7,613 nucleotides of DNA from Bacteroidales bacterium. Lineage in GTDB: Bacteria > Bacteroidota > Bacteroidia > Bacteroidales > UBA932. The DNA lies in NCBI GenBank assembly GCA_024683255.1, contig JAIKYL010000238.1, forward strand, positions 1 through 7,613, in the 5' to 3' direction. The position numbers and the translations under genes were made by a program. The notes beneath the pieces were generated by a model, which was not told where the DNA came from, ran no database searches, and saw only the letters and a list, made by a program, of their open reading frames with translations. How positions within the stretch are numbered: the first letter of the stretch is position 1; every line of letters starts with the position of its first letter. Below are positions 1 through 6,671 of the stretch, piece by piece.

Positions 1-137
1 GTGCTGGTTCCGCCTACCAGGATTTTGCCGTCCACTACAAGCGTCTGATCCGGAGTACTCTCCAGGTCCATCTTGTAGGGATAGATGCAGGAGCTTAACG
101 CTGCACCCAAAACTATATATAACAGAATCTTTTTCAT
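1..137 (-). CDS. DUF4249-like lipoprotein, N-terminal fragment (cut by window edge)
   Basis: Only the first 45 codons are present; the gene continues past position 1. The product starts MKKILLYIVLGAALSSC, a short positively charged start, a hydrophobic stretch and the lipobox LSSC, so Cys17 should be lipidated after signal peptidase II cleavage. The mature part begins IYPYKMDLESTPDQTLVVDG and then KILVGG, which matches the opening of DUF4249 proteins as I remember them (Cys, then a short strand ending in a 'lVVdG' segment). DUF4249 proteins are Bacteroidota envelope lipoproteins of unknown function, usually encoded just after a TonB-dependent receptor with a carboxypeptidase-like domain, exactly as here. 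The ATG lies 4 bp after the receptor stop codon, so translation is probably coupled. No run of acidic residues follows the Cys, so a surface-export signal is not evident. The lipoprotein call is firm; the DUF4249 assignment rests on a short segment plus context. Confidence 0.75.
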   Translation of the reverse strand, partial: MKKILLYIVLGAALSSCIYPYKMDLESTPDQTLVVDGKILVGGTS

Positions 138-141
138 AGGA

Positions 142-3100
142 CTAGAACAGCAAATTGAGGTTGATGTACGGGATCTGCGTGGCAAAGACGGAGAGCATGT
201 ATCCGTTAACCTCTCCATTCACGTTGGAACGGAAATACACGGAATAAGGGTTCTTACGGCCGGTCACGTTATACACGCCGATGGTCACGGAGGCGTGGGC
301 GAAGGCCTTAAGATAATGGCCCGGGTCGATGTTCAGCGCAAGGTCCAGGCGGAAGTAGTCCGGGATGCGGTGGCTGTTGCGTTCCGAGTACGCCAGGCGG
401 TAGGTTCCGCCGTAAAGGTATCGGCCCACGGGGACGGTAAGGGGACGTCCGGTGGAGTAGTCCACATTCACGGAGAAAGAGAAGCGGTGGGTGAATGCGT
501 AATTGGCCACCAGCTTGAACTCGTGCGGTTTGTCGTAAGGTGCGTTGTACCAGGCGCCATGATTGATGGTCTCGTTTCCGCGGTCCAGCATCTCCCGCAG
601 CTGGCTCCGGGAATAGCTGTAGGACAGCCAGCCGGTAAGGCTGCCGGCCGGTTTCTTGACCATCACTTCCACGCCGTAGGCCCTGCCATAGACCGGAACC
701 AGGTCATCGGCCAGATTGGGGTTCATGGACAGGATGGCGCCGTTCTTATAGTCCAGTCCGTTTTGGCTCTGCTTGTAGTATCCTTCCACGGAAAGGTCCA
801 CGCCCGCGCCCAGCAGCGTCCAGTAGGCACCCGCCGCGCCCTGCCAGCCAGTGGTGGGAGCGATATCGGCACTGGAGAGTCTCCAGGTGTCCATGGGAGA
901 TACGGAAGCCGTGTTGGAAATGAGGTGGATGTACTGCCGCATGGTGTTGAAGCCGGCCTTGAAGGAGAGATTCTCCAGCGGCGAATACTTGGTGGATAGC
1001 CGCACTTCCGGGCCGATGTAGAACTTGCTGGGATTCAGGGCCAGGAAGGAGGAAAACCGGACGCCGCCGTCCACGGAGAACTGGTCCGTAATGGCCCAGT
1101 TGTCGGAAAGGTAGAGAGAAGGCTCCACGCCCAGGTCTCGGTCCAGGCTCACTCCCTTGACGTCGGATAGCTCGCCGAAGGGATTCATGATACCCGGATC
1201 CAGCATGTAACCCACCACATTCAATCCGTAAGAGAGGGTATGGCTGCCGATGGGTTTCACCGCGCCGGCCTTCAGGAAGGCCTGGCGGATGAAGGTCTGG
1301 AGGTCATAGGCGCCGGTCTCCCAGGCATGGGCTCCAATGTCGTTGGCATAGTGGTCGTAGCCGGCGCTCAGCTTGAAGGAACTGCCGTCATCGGCCTTGT
1401 GCCTGTAGGTGAGGGCTGCGTTGTAGTTGGTGTAACGGAAGGTGGTGTCTCCGCTGAAGGAGAAACGGTCCGTTGCAAAATAGCCGAACAACTGCAGGGA
1501 ATTGTTGTCGTCAAAACGATGGGTCACCCCCACATTGGCATCGGCAAAATTGGCTCCGCCGCCCGCGTAAGCGCTGTTCTTGGGCAGGAGCTTGAGGATC
1601 CAGTCCGAATAGGAGATACGGCCGCCCGCAATGAAGGTGGTCTTTTTGCCGATGGGCCCCTCGATATGGCCCCGGCTGGTGAGAACACCGATGCCCAGCG
1701 AACCTTTCACTTTGTTGCGGTCGCCCTCCTTGGAGGTAACGTTGAGCACGGAGGAGATTCTTCCGCCGTATTCGGCCGGGATGGAGCTCTTGTACAGTTC
1801 CACGCCTTCCACCAGGTCCGGATTGAAGGCCGAGAAGATGCCGAAGAGGTGGCTGGGGTTGTAGATGGTGTTGTCGTTGAAGAGAATGAGGTTCTGGTCG
1901 GCACTGCCGCCGCGCACATTGAAGCCGCCGGAGGCCTCGCCCACGCTCTTGACGCCGGGCAGGGTGAGCACCGCCTTGATGATATCGCCTTCGCCAAAGG
2001 CCGAAGGAATCTTGCTCATGGTGGTCATGCTCACGGATTCCACACCCATGGAGGTGCTGCGGTGCTGGCGCATGCTTTCGGCCGATACGATGGAGCCCTT
2101 GAGGAGGGTGACCTTTTCCGTCATCACCACATCCAGGTCTCCGTCGGCCCTAAGGTCAATCTTGAGGGTAAGGTCTTCCTTGGATTCCGCATTGAAATTC
2201 AGGTGGTTCTCTCCGCGGGGGAGGGTGATCCGGTACCGGCCCTGGGCGTTAGTGCGCACATAGGTGGAGGTGTTCTCGTCAAAGATCACCACGCCCGGCA
2301 GGGGAAGGCCGCTCTCGGCCTCGAACACGGTGCCGTTCACGGTGGCGCGGCTGCCTTTGGCATCCTCTTCCTTGCCGATGGTGTAAACCTTGTTCCGGTA
2401 GGTGGCCGTGAGGGCGTTGCTGGCGTAGGTTACCGTGGTGGTGTCCACGCGCTCTTCCTCAAAATAGCCGTCCGGCAGGCCCAGGCCCACGGATTTGAAG
2501 GGGGCGCTGAGCAGCGGACCGGAAGTGGCTTCGTAGTCCGGATGCCACTGGTTCCATTTGTCGGCAAACACGCTCTCTTCTCTCTGGGGAATTTCCCGGA
2601 GGCGGCGTCTGTAGGCCCGCTGGCTAAGTTTCTTGAGCGTTCCATCGGCCTGGAGCGTATAGGGGGTTGTGCTCCGGCTGAAGTAGTTCACCAGATCCGG
2701 GTCGTAATTGCCGTCCATGTCATCTGCGCTGCGGAGGTTGGTGTCCGAGCGGAAAACCTTGCGGTTAAGGGTAAGGAGCGGCTCCTTGCCGTCCATTATC
2801 AGCTCGAAGAAGCCTTCCGGGGCTTTGGGGAAGCCCATGTAGCGAAGGTTCACAAACCGGCGGTCACCCAAGGTGAACCAGGCCACCTGGTCCCGGTCCA
2901 GCATTACGCCGGCGGCGTTCTTGTCCGGACGGGTAACCAGCTCCATGGCGTATGCGTCCACATTCAGGAGTACGTCCTTGTACAGCTTGCCGTTGTACAG
3001 GACATCTCCCGTGGAGAAGGTCCGGGTGTCCATGTAATAGGTGCCGTTGTAGCGGAAGGGGTAAGCGTTCTGCACCCTTCCCCGGTACAGGGTGGAAAGC

Positions 3101-3201
3101 TCCTTGGCCTGTTGCTGGTAGCTTTCTTCCTGTCCGGCGGCCGGGAGGGCTGCAAGCAGTAGCCCGGCTGCGGCACAAAGAATGTAAATCCGTTTTATCA
3201 T
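142..3201 (-). CDS. TonB-dependent receptor with carboxypeptidase-regulatory-like domain
   Basis: A 1019-residue outer-membrane receptor for energised (TonB/ExbBD) import of a substrate that cannot be identified. Residues 1-23 are a signal peptide (MIKR start, hydrophobic core, likely cut after PAAG). Residues about 25-250 form an extra domain I cannot name, rich in Tyr/Phe/Asp (YNGTYYMDTRTF, VLYNGKLYKDVLLN). Residues about 284-362 are a CarboxypepD_reg-like beta-sandwich (VNGTVFEAESGLPLPGVVIF, NAQGRYRITLPRG). Residues about 385-495 are the plug, with the typical segments DIIKAVLTLPGVKSVGE, GGFNVRGGSADQNLILFND and AEYGGRISSVLNVTSKEG. The rest is a 22-strand-type barrel ending in INLNLLF with the expected C-terminal Phe. 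No TonB box was recognised. The gene starts 10 bp after the upstream COG0523 GTPase stop and ends 4 bp before a lipoprotein start, so the three are one operon. The reading frame is intact. Confidence 0.95.
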   Translation of the reverse strand: MIKRIYILCAAAGLLLAALPAAGQEESYQQQAKELSTLYRGRVQNAYPFRYNGTYYMDTRTFSTGDVLYNGKLYKDVLLNVDAYAMELVTRPDKNAAGVMLDRDQVAWFTLGDRRFVNLRYMGFPKAPEGFFELIMDGKEPLLTLNRKVFRSDTNLRSADDMDGNYDPDLVNYFSRSTTPYTLQADGTLKKLSQRAYRRRLREIPQREESVFADKWNQWHPDYEATSGPLLSAPFKSVGLGLPDGYFEEERVDTTTVTYASNALTATYRNKVYTIGKEEDAKGSRATVNGTVFEAESGLPLPGVVIFDENTSTYVRTNAQGRYRITLPRGENHLNFNAESKEDLTLKIDLRADGDLDVVMTEKVTLLKGSIVSAESMRQHRSTSMGVESVSMTTMSKIPSAFGEGDIIKAVLTLPGVKSVGEASGGFNVRGGSADQNLILFNDNTIYNPSHLFGIFSAFNPDLVEGVELYKSSIPAEYGGRISSVLNVTSKEGDRNKVKGSLGIGVLTSRGHIEGPIGKKTTFIAGGRISYSDWILKLLPKNSAYAGGGANFADANVGVTHRFDDNNSLQLFGYFATDRFSFSGDTTFRYTNYNAALTYRHKADDGSSFKLSAGYDHYANDIGAHAWETGAYDLQTFIRQAFLKAGAVKPIGSHTLSYGLNVVGYMLDPGIMNPFGELSDVKGVSLDRDLGVEPSLYLSDNWAITDQFSVDGGVRFSSFLALNPSKFYIGPEVRLSTKYSPLENLSFKAGFNTMRQYIHLISNTASVSPMDTWRLSSADIAPTTGWQGAAGAYWTLLGAGVDLSVEGYYKQSQNGLDYKNGAILSMNPNLADDLVPVYGRAYGVEVMVKKPAGSLTGWLSYSYSRSQLREMLDRGNETINHGAWYNAPYDKPHEFKLVANYAFTHRFSFSVNVDYSTGRPLTVPVGRYLYGGTYRLAYSERNSHRIPDYFRLDLALNIDPGHYLKAFAHASVTIGVYNVTGRKNPYSVYFRSNVNGEVNGYMLSVFATQIPYINLNLLF

Positions 3202-3211
3202 TGAGTGGGTA

Positions 3212-4357
3212 TTAATCGGCTAAACAACTGTCCATCAGTTTCTCAAGACCCGGCTTGTCCAGGTTTTGGCCGATGAACACTATCTTTTGCATGCGGTCTC
3301 CGTACTGCGGATCCCAATCATCGCGGAGCTTGCGGTCCCGCTCCATCATGTCCTGGAGCTCGTCTTCCGGCATGGTGGCAAACCAAAGGCCGGCGTCCTT
3401 GAGGGACTTCTGGCGGCCTGCCTGTTCAAAAAGGTAGCACTTGTCCTGGTCCACGGAGAAGTAGCAGATGCCTTTGGCGCGGATGATGTTGGCGGGCCAG
3501 CGGCGGGCCACCATGTCGTCAAACTTGTTAAGGTCCAGCGCCGGGCGGCGGGTATACACGTAGGTGTCAATGCCGTATTCCAGGGCTTCTCCTTCGGCCT
3601 CTTCCTCTTCGTCCTCGCCCTCGATGGCAGCAATCCAGGCGGCCGATGTGGCCACCTCGTCAAAGTTGAACATGCCCGTGTAGATGAGTTCGTCCAGGTC
3701 CACGTCGCCGTAGTTGCATTCCAGCACCTTGGCGCCGGGGTTGATGCTCTTCACGATGCCTTTCAGGGTACCCAGCTCCTCCGGGGTTACATCGGCAGCC
3801 TTGTTAAGGAGCACGATGTTGCAGAATTCAATCTGCTCAATCACCAGGCGCTCCAGGTCTTCGTCGCCGATATCGTCCTTTTCCAGGGCCTTGCCGCCGG
3901 CGAATTCGTCTTTCATCCTTAGGGCGTCCACCACGGTGGCAATGCAGTCCACGTACGGAAGGCCGTCCTGGATGTACTGGGGACCCAGCATGGGCATGGT
4001 GCTTATGGTCTGGGCGATGGGGGCCGGCTCGCAGATGCCGCTGGCCTCAATCACAATATAGTCGAATTTGCGGGTGGCGATGAGTTCCGACAGCTGCGCC
4101 ACCAGGTCCATCTTGAGGGTGCAGCAGATGCAGCCGTTCTGCAGGGCCACCAGGCTGGCGTCCGTCTGACCAACTACGCCGCCTTTCTCAATTAAATCGG
4201 CATCAATGTTAACCTCGCCGATGTCGTTTACGATGACGGCGAACTTGATGCCTTTGCGGTTGGCCAGTATGCGGTTGAGGAGGGTGGTTTTGCCGCTACC
4301 CAGATATCCGGTCAAAAGAAGGACCGGAACTTCCTGATTCTTAATCTTAAGTTCCAT
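3212..4357 (-). CDS. COG0523/CobW-family GTP-binding protein (putative metallochaperone)
   Basis: A 381-residue cytoplasmic G3E-family P-loop GTPase. Visible motifs are the Walker A GYLGSGKTTLL at residues 17-27, the family metal-binding CxCC motif at 76-79 within NGCICC, and the Walker B/Mg region YIVIEASGICEP at 100-111 with Glu104. The C-terminal CobW_C domain begins near YVYTRRPALDLNKF at 266-279. These define COG0523, whose members (CobW, YjiA, Nha3-type, ZNG1) bind zinc or cobalt at CxCC and deliver metal to client enzymes using GTP. The base-specificity motif reads NKAAD at 185-189 instead of NKxD. An acidic stretch, EGEDEEEEAEGEALE (246-260), joins the two domains where many relatives carry His-rich metal loops. 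The ATG at 4357 is preceded by a promoter and a short leader. The gene is first in an operon with a TonB-dependent receptor and a lipoprotein, which favours a metal-acquisition role. The client and the metal are unknown. Confidence 0.93.
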   Translation of the reverse strand: MELKIKNQEVPVLLLTGYLGSGKTTLLNRILANRKGIKFAVIVNDIGEVNIDADLIEKGGVVGQTDASLVALQNGCICCTLKMDLVAQLSELIATRKFDYIVIEASGICEPAPIAQTISTMPMLGPQYIQDGLPYVDCIATVVDALRMKDEFAGGKALEKDDIGDEDLERLVIEQIEFCNIVLLNKAADVTPEELGTLKGIVKSINPGAKVLECNYGDVDLDELIYTGMFNFDEVATSAAWIAAIEGEDEEEEAEGEALEYGIDTYVYTRRPALDLNKFDDMVARRWPANIIRAKGICYFSVDQDKCYLFEQAGRQKSLKDAGLWFATMPEDELQDMMERDRKLRDDWDPQYGDRMQKIVFIGQNLDKPGLEKLMDSCLAD

Positions 4358-4377
4358 ACACTACAAGATAAACCTCT

Positions 4378-4413
4378 CTTTCCCTTTATCTTGCACGCAT
4401 GCGTGCGGGAAAG
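4378..4413 (-). promoter_or_regulatory. Stem-loop in 5' leader of the GTPase operon
   Basis: In the minus-strand transcript, CTTTCCC (4413-4407) pairs perfectly with GGGAAAG (4384-4378), seven base pairs. Inside lies the 14-bp perfect palindrome GCACGCATGCGTGC (4393-4406), able to fold as GCACG-CATG-CGTGC. The structure would begin within a base or two of the predicted transcript start and end about 20 bases before the ATG. It has no U-run after it, so it is not an intrinsic terminator. It could protect the 5' end, control translation, or serve as a DNA palindrome bound by a regulator. The pairing is seen; the function is inference. Confidence 0.5.
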
Positions 4414-4418
4414 GTTTG

Positions 4419-4449
4419 CAAAGATAGTAATTTTTAGGTTAGTTGGCAA
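4419..4449 (-). promoter_or_regulatory. Bacteroidota-type promoter for the GTPase-receptor-lipoprotein operon
   Basis: Reading the minus strand, a TTG (4449-4447) is followed after exactly 20 bases by TATCTTTG (4426-4419), a full match to the TAnnTTTG -7 element of the Bacteroidota primary sigma factor. The predicted start of transcription is near 4413-4415, giving a leader of about 55-58 bases. The -33 element overlaps the last codons and stop region just upstream (the flippase gene ends at 4452), so the GTPase operon can be transcribed separately from the flippase gene. Confidence 0.7.
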
Positions 4450-4451
4450 CC

Positions 4452-5891
4452 CTATTCCCTGGGGATGCCCCTTTTGCGGAGACCGGCCCAGCAGACGGCG
4501 GCGTAGGCACAGATTACCACGGTATTGATGGCCATCATGCCCCAGCGGACTCCATCGGCCTGGAAGCGGGTGGACAGGAACCAAATGGCCGCATAGGCCG
4601 CTCCAAGCAGGAGGAAAATGCCGCCGATGCGTTTCCAATTATAAGGAATGGGATAGTATTTTGAGCCCAGCCAGGCGCTCAGGATGAACATTACCAGATA
4701 GCTGGCCAGGTGACCGAAGGCCGATGCCCAGTAGGAATAATGCGGCATGAAGACCACGTTCACCACGGTGGTGACCGCCAGGCCCGCCAGGGTGATCCAG
4801 ATGGCCATGTTGGTCTTGCCGGAGAGCTTGTACCACATGGAAACGTTGAAGAGCATGCCCAGCAGCATATAGCTTAGGAGCATGATGGGAACAACGCCGA
4901 TACCCACCCGGAAATCCTTTCCCAGGAATAGGGAGATGATGTCTATGTAGCCCACCACGCCCAGAAGCACCAGGCCGCAGAAGGCCGTGAACCATTCCAT
5001 AACAACGGCGTAGAGTTCCTTGGAGTTCTTGTCCTTGGCCCGCTGGAAGAAGAAAGGCTCGGCCGCATAGCGGAACATCTGGATGAAGAGATTCATGATT
5101 ACGGCCAGCTTCACCGCCGCCTGGTAAACGCCCAGGGAGGCCCGCCAGGCTTCGGCCGATGTGTCAAAATAGCGGAACAGGATCCGGTCCAGGAAGTCGT
5201 TGGCTACGCCCGGGAGGGCCGCCACCATGAGGGGCAGGGAATACGCCAGCATCCTTTTCACCACCCCGGAGTCCCAGGTGAGCTTTAGGCGCAGGATGTC
5301 CGGAATGAAAAGGGCCAGGCACAGCACGCAGCTCACCAGGATGGCCATGATGGGATAGGTGAAGTCCGGCTGGGCGGGATACACGAAGAACAGCACCAGG
5401 TTGGCACCGGTCTCCGTTAGGATCTTGATGGTCTTGAAAACGGCGAACTTCACCGCTTTGTGCTCCTGCCGGAGCTTGGCAAAGAGAATGGCGGTGATGC
5501 TGTCGCAGAAAAGGATGGCCGCCACGTAAATGATGAGACTGCGGTAGCCTTCATAACCCAGTGCGGCCGATATGGAATTCGAGAAGGCCACCATGCAGGC
5601 CAGGAACGCCAGGTTGAGGCCCGTAACGGCCAGCAGCGCTCCGGAATATACCTTCCGCGGGTCTTCTCCCTCCTTGTTGGCAAAACGGAAACAGCCCGTT
5701 TCCAGGCCCAGCACCAGCACCACCTGCAGGATGGCAATATAGGCCATGAACTCCGTAACCACGCCGTACTGCACCTGCGTGAGCATGCGGGTGTAGATGG
5801 GAACAAACAGGAAATTCAGTACCCGGGCCAGGATGGAACTGAAGCCATAGATGGCGGTCTCTCCCGCCAATTGTTTCAACGGATTTGCCAT
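4452..5891 (-). CDS. Polysaccharide/oligosaccharide flippase-like membrane protein (Wzx/PST family)
   Basis: A 479-residue, very hydrophobic protein of the MOP superfamily, expected to flip lipid-linked saccharides across the inner membrane. The N-terminus NPLKQLAGETAIYGFSSILA followed by RVLNFLFVPIYTRMLT is typical of Bacteroidota Wzx-like proteins: an amphipathic lead, then helix 1 with a conserved P-I-Y-T. About 12-14 hydrophobic helices can be picked out, for example AYIAILQVVLVLGL, SLIIYVAAILFC, YPIMAILVSCVLCLALF, and three near the C-terminus. Between helices, EPFFFQRAKDKNSKELY is the conserved mid-protein loop. In-frame starts exist at GTG 5900, ATG 5897 and ATG 5891. I chose 5891 because it gives the usual short N-terminus and because a -7 box at 5900-5907 would put the transcript start downstream of the other two. 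No glycosyltransferases are adjacent, so this is a solitary flippase; the substrate is unknown. The reading frame is intact. Confidence 0.88.
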   Translation of the reverse strand: MANPLKQLAGETAIYGFSSILARVLNFLFVPIYTRMLTQVQYGVVTEFMAYIAILQVVLVLGLETGCFRFANKEGEDPRKVYSGALLAVTGLNLAFLACMVAFSNSISAALGYEGYRSLIIYVAAILFCDSITAILFAKLRQEHKAVKFAVFKTIKILTETGANLVLFFVYPAQPDFTYPIMAILVSCVLCLALFIPDILRLKLTWDSGVVKRMLAYSLPLMVAALPGVANDFLDRILFRYFDTSAEAWRASLGVYQAAVKLAVIMNLFIQMFRYAAEPFFFQRAKDKNSKELYAVVMEWFTAFCGLVLLGVVGYIDIISLFLGKDFRVGIGVVPIMLLSYMLLGMLFNVSMWYKLSGKTNMAIWITLAGLAVTTVVNVVFMPHYSYWASAFGHLASYLVMFILSAWLGSKYYPIPYNWKRIGGIFLLLGAAYAAIWFLSTRFQADGVRWGMMAINTVVICAYAAVCWAGLRKRGIPRE

Positions 5892-5917
5892 ATTCATCAC
5901 AAAAATAGTTATTTTTG
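5884..5917 (+). promoter_or_regulatory. Promoter for the lipoprotein isomerase gene
   Basis: TTTG at 5884-5887 and TATTTTTG at 5910-5917 (TAnnTTTG) are separated by 22 bases, slightly longer than the common spacing of about 20. Transcription would start near 5922, giving a leader of about 42 bases before the ATG at 5964. The -33 element lies inside the first codons of the divergent flippase gene. Confidence 0.55.
5900..5907 (-). promoter_or_regulatory. Possible -7 element for the flippase gene
   Basis: The minus strand reads TATTTTTG here, a full TAnnTTTG match. It forms one arm of an 18-bp perfect palindrome (5900-5917) whose other arm is the -7 box of the divergent isomerase gene. Transcription would begin near 5893-5896, leaving almost no leader before the ATG at 5891. 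No convincing TTG/TTTG -33 element lies about 20 bases upstream on this strand, so the call is tentative. Confidence 0.4.
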
Positions 5918-5937
5918 CAGAAAGAAACTACATTATT

Positions 5938-5963
5938 GTCATTCTGAGCAAAGCGAAGAATCT
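5938..5963 (+). repeat. Dispersed short repeat of the 'HSEQSEES' type
   Basis: The 26 bases starting GTCATTCTGAGC and ending GCGAAGAATCT correspond to a short dispersed element found in many bacterial genomes, commonly written GTCATTCTGAGCGAAGCG plus AGAATCT; in one frame it translates as CHSEQSEES. This copy differs from that remembered consensus at one base (A for G at about 5950). The ends ATTCT (5941-5945) and AGAAT (5957-5961) are complementary, with GC/GC pairing around an AAA loop, so a weak hairpin can form. It abuts the isomerase start codon directly and occupies most of its predicted leader. Identification is from memory of the element; only one copy is in this window. Confidence 0.7.
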
Positions 5964-6671
5964 ATGAAAAGAATCGTTTATTTAACTCTGGCCCTGGCCC
6001 TCCTGGCCGTCGGATGCAAAAACCGGAACAAAGAGGCCGATACCCAGCTGGATGTCCCCGCAGCCCTTTCGGACTCCGTAGCCATCCAGAAGGCCGTCCA
6101 GGCCCTGCCGGAAGAGCCGGTGATGGACATCGTGACCAGCATGGGCACCATCAAGGTGCGCCTGTTCAAAGATACGCCCCGCCACAGGGACAACTTTGTA
6201 AAACTGGCACTGTCCGGTTACTTTGACAACCAGGTATTCCACCGCGTGATAGACAGCTTCATGATCCAGGGCGGAGACCCGCTCTCCCGGGACACCCTGT
6301 ATATAGATACCTGGGGCCAGGGAGGTCCGGGCTATACGCTCCCGGCGGAAATCCTGGATGCCGGCGGCAATCCGCTCCATCGGCACAAGAAAGGCGCGCT
6401 GGCGGCCGCCAGAAGGGGAGACCTGGCCAATCCTTTCAAGGAATCTTCCGGCTCCCAGTTCTATCTGGTGCAGAATCCGGACAACTGCGTGCACCTGGAC
6501 GGAGAGTACACCGTGTTTGGAGAAACGGTGGCCGGATTCAACGTTATTGACAAGATTGCGGCCACTCCCACGGACCGTTACGACCGTCCCATCACCCCCG
6601 TTGTAATCTATTCCGTCCGTCCGGACGAAGAAATGAATAAAATTGAAGAAAAAACTCCCGACAGCGAGTAG
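5964..6671 (+). CDS. Lipoprotein cyclophilin-type peptidylprolyl cis-trans isomerase
   Basis: A 235-residue envelope foldase catalysing Xaa-Pro cis-trans isomerisation (EC 5.2.1.8). Residues 1-18 are a lipoprotein signal with lipobox AVGC, so Cys18 is the likely lipid anchor; a polar linker to about residue 50 follows. The cyclophilin domain spans about 53-220: VFHRVIDSFMIQGGDP at 91-106 contains the catalytic Arg94 and the Phe99/Met100/Gln102 pocket, and SGSQFYLV at 162-169 contains Gln165. The residue matching human CypA Trp121 is His177 (HLDGEYTVFGE), common in bacterial cyclophilins and expected to weaken cyclosporin binding. The start at 5964 is chosen because the signal peptide begins there; the frame is open further upstream, but that part crosses a repeat and runs antisense to the flippase gene. 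The gene is monocistronic, with its own promoter and a terminator about 70 bases after the stop. The C-terminal tail KIEEKTPDSE is charged. Confidence 0.95.
   Translation: MKRIVYLTLALALLAVGCKNRNKEADTQLDVPAALSDSVAIQKAVQALPEEPVMDIVTSMGTIKVRLFKDTPRHRDNFVKLALSGYFDNQVFHRVIDSFMIQGGDPLSRDTLYIDTWGQGGPGYTLPAEILDAGGNPLHRHKKGALAAARRGDLANPFKESSGSQFYLVQNPDNCVHLDGEYTVFGETVAGFNVIDKIAATPTDRYDRPITPVVIYSVRPDEEMNKIEEKTPDSE

Noticed and set aside
85..999. A 304-codon plus-strand open frame opposite the receptor C-terminus
   Set aside because: It has the same antisense composition and no recognisable motif, and it overlaps both the lipoprotein start and the receptor barrel.
1240..3162. A 640-codon open frame on the plus strand, opposite the TonB receptor
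   Set aside because: It is an antisense shadow of a GC-rich gene. Its product is an unbroken Gly/Ala/Val/His-rich string with no domain, while the minus strand encodes a complete, recognisable receptor.
4378..4413. The leader hairpin as a terminator of the flippase gene
   Set aside because: No U-run follows the stem in the minus-strand transcript, and the hairpin lies downstream of a good promoter for the next gene.
4358..4418. A cobalamin riboswitch upstream of the CobW-family gene
   Set aside because: The leader is under 60 bases, far too short, and no B12-box-like sequence is visible.
5460..5963. Upstream in-frame extension of the isomerase gene
   Set aside because: It runs antisense to the flippase gene and through the dispersed repeat (giving CHSEQSEES). 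A lipoprotein signal peptide starts cleanly at 5964.
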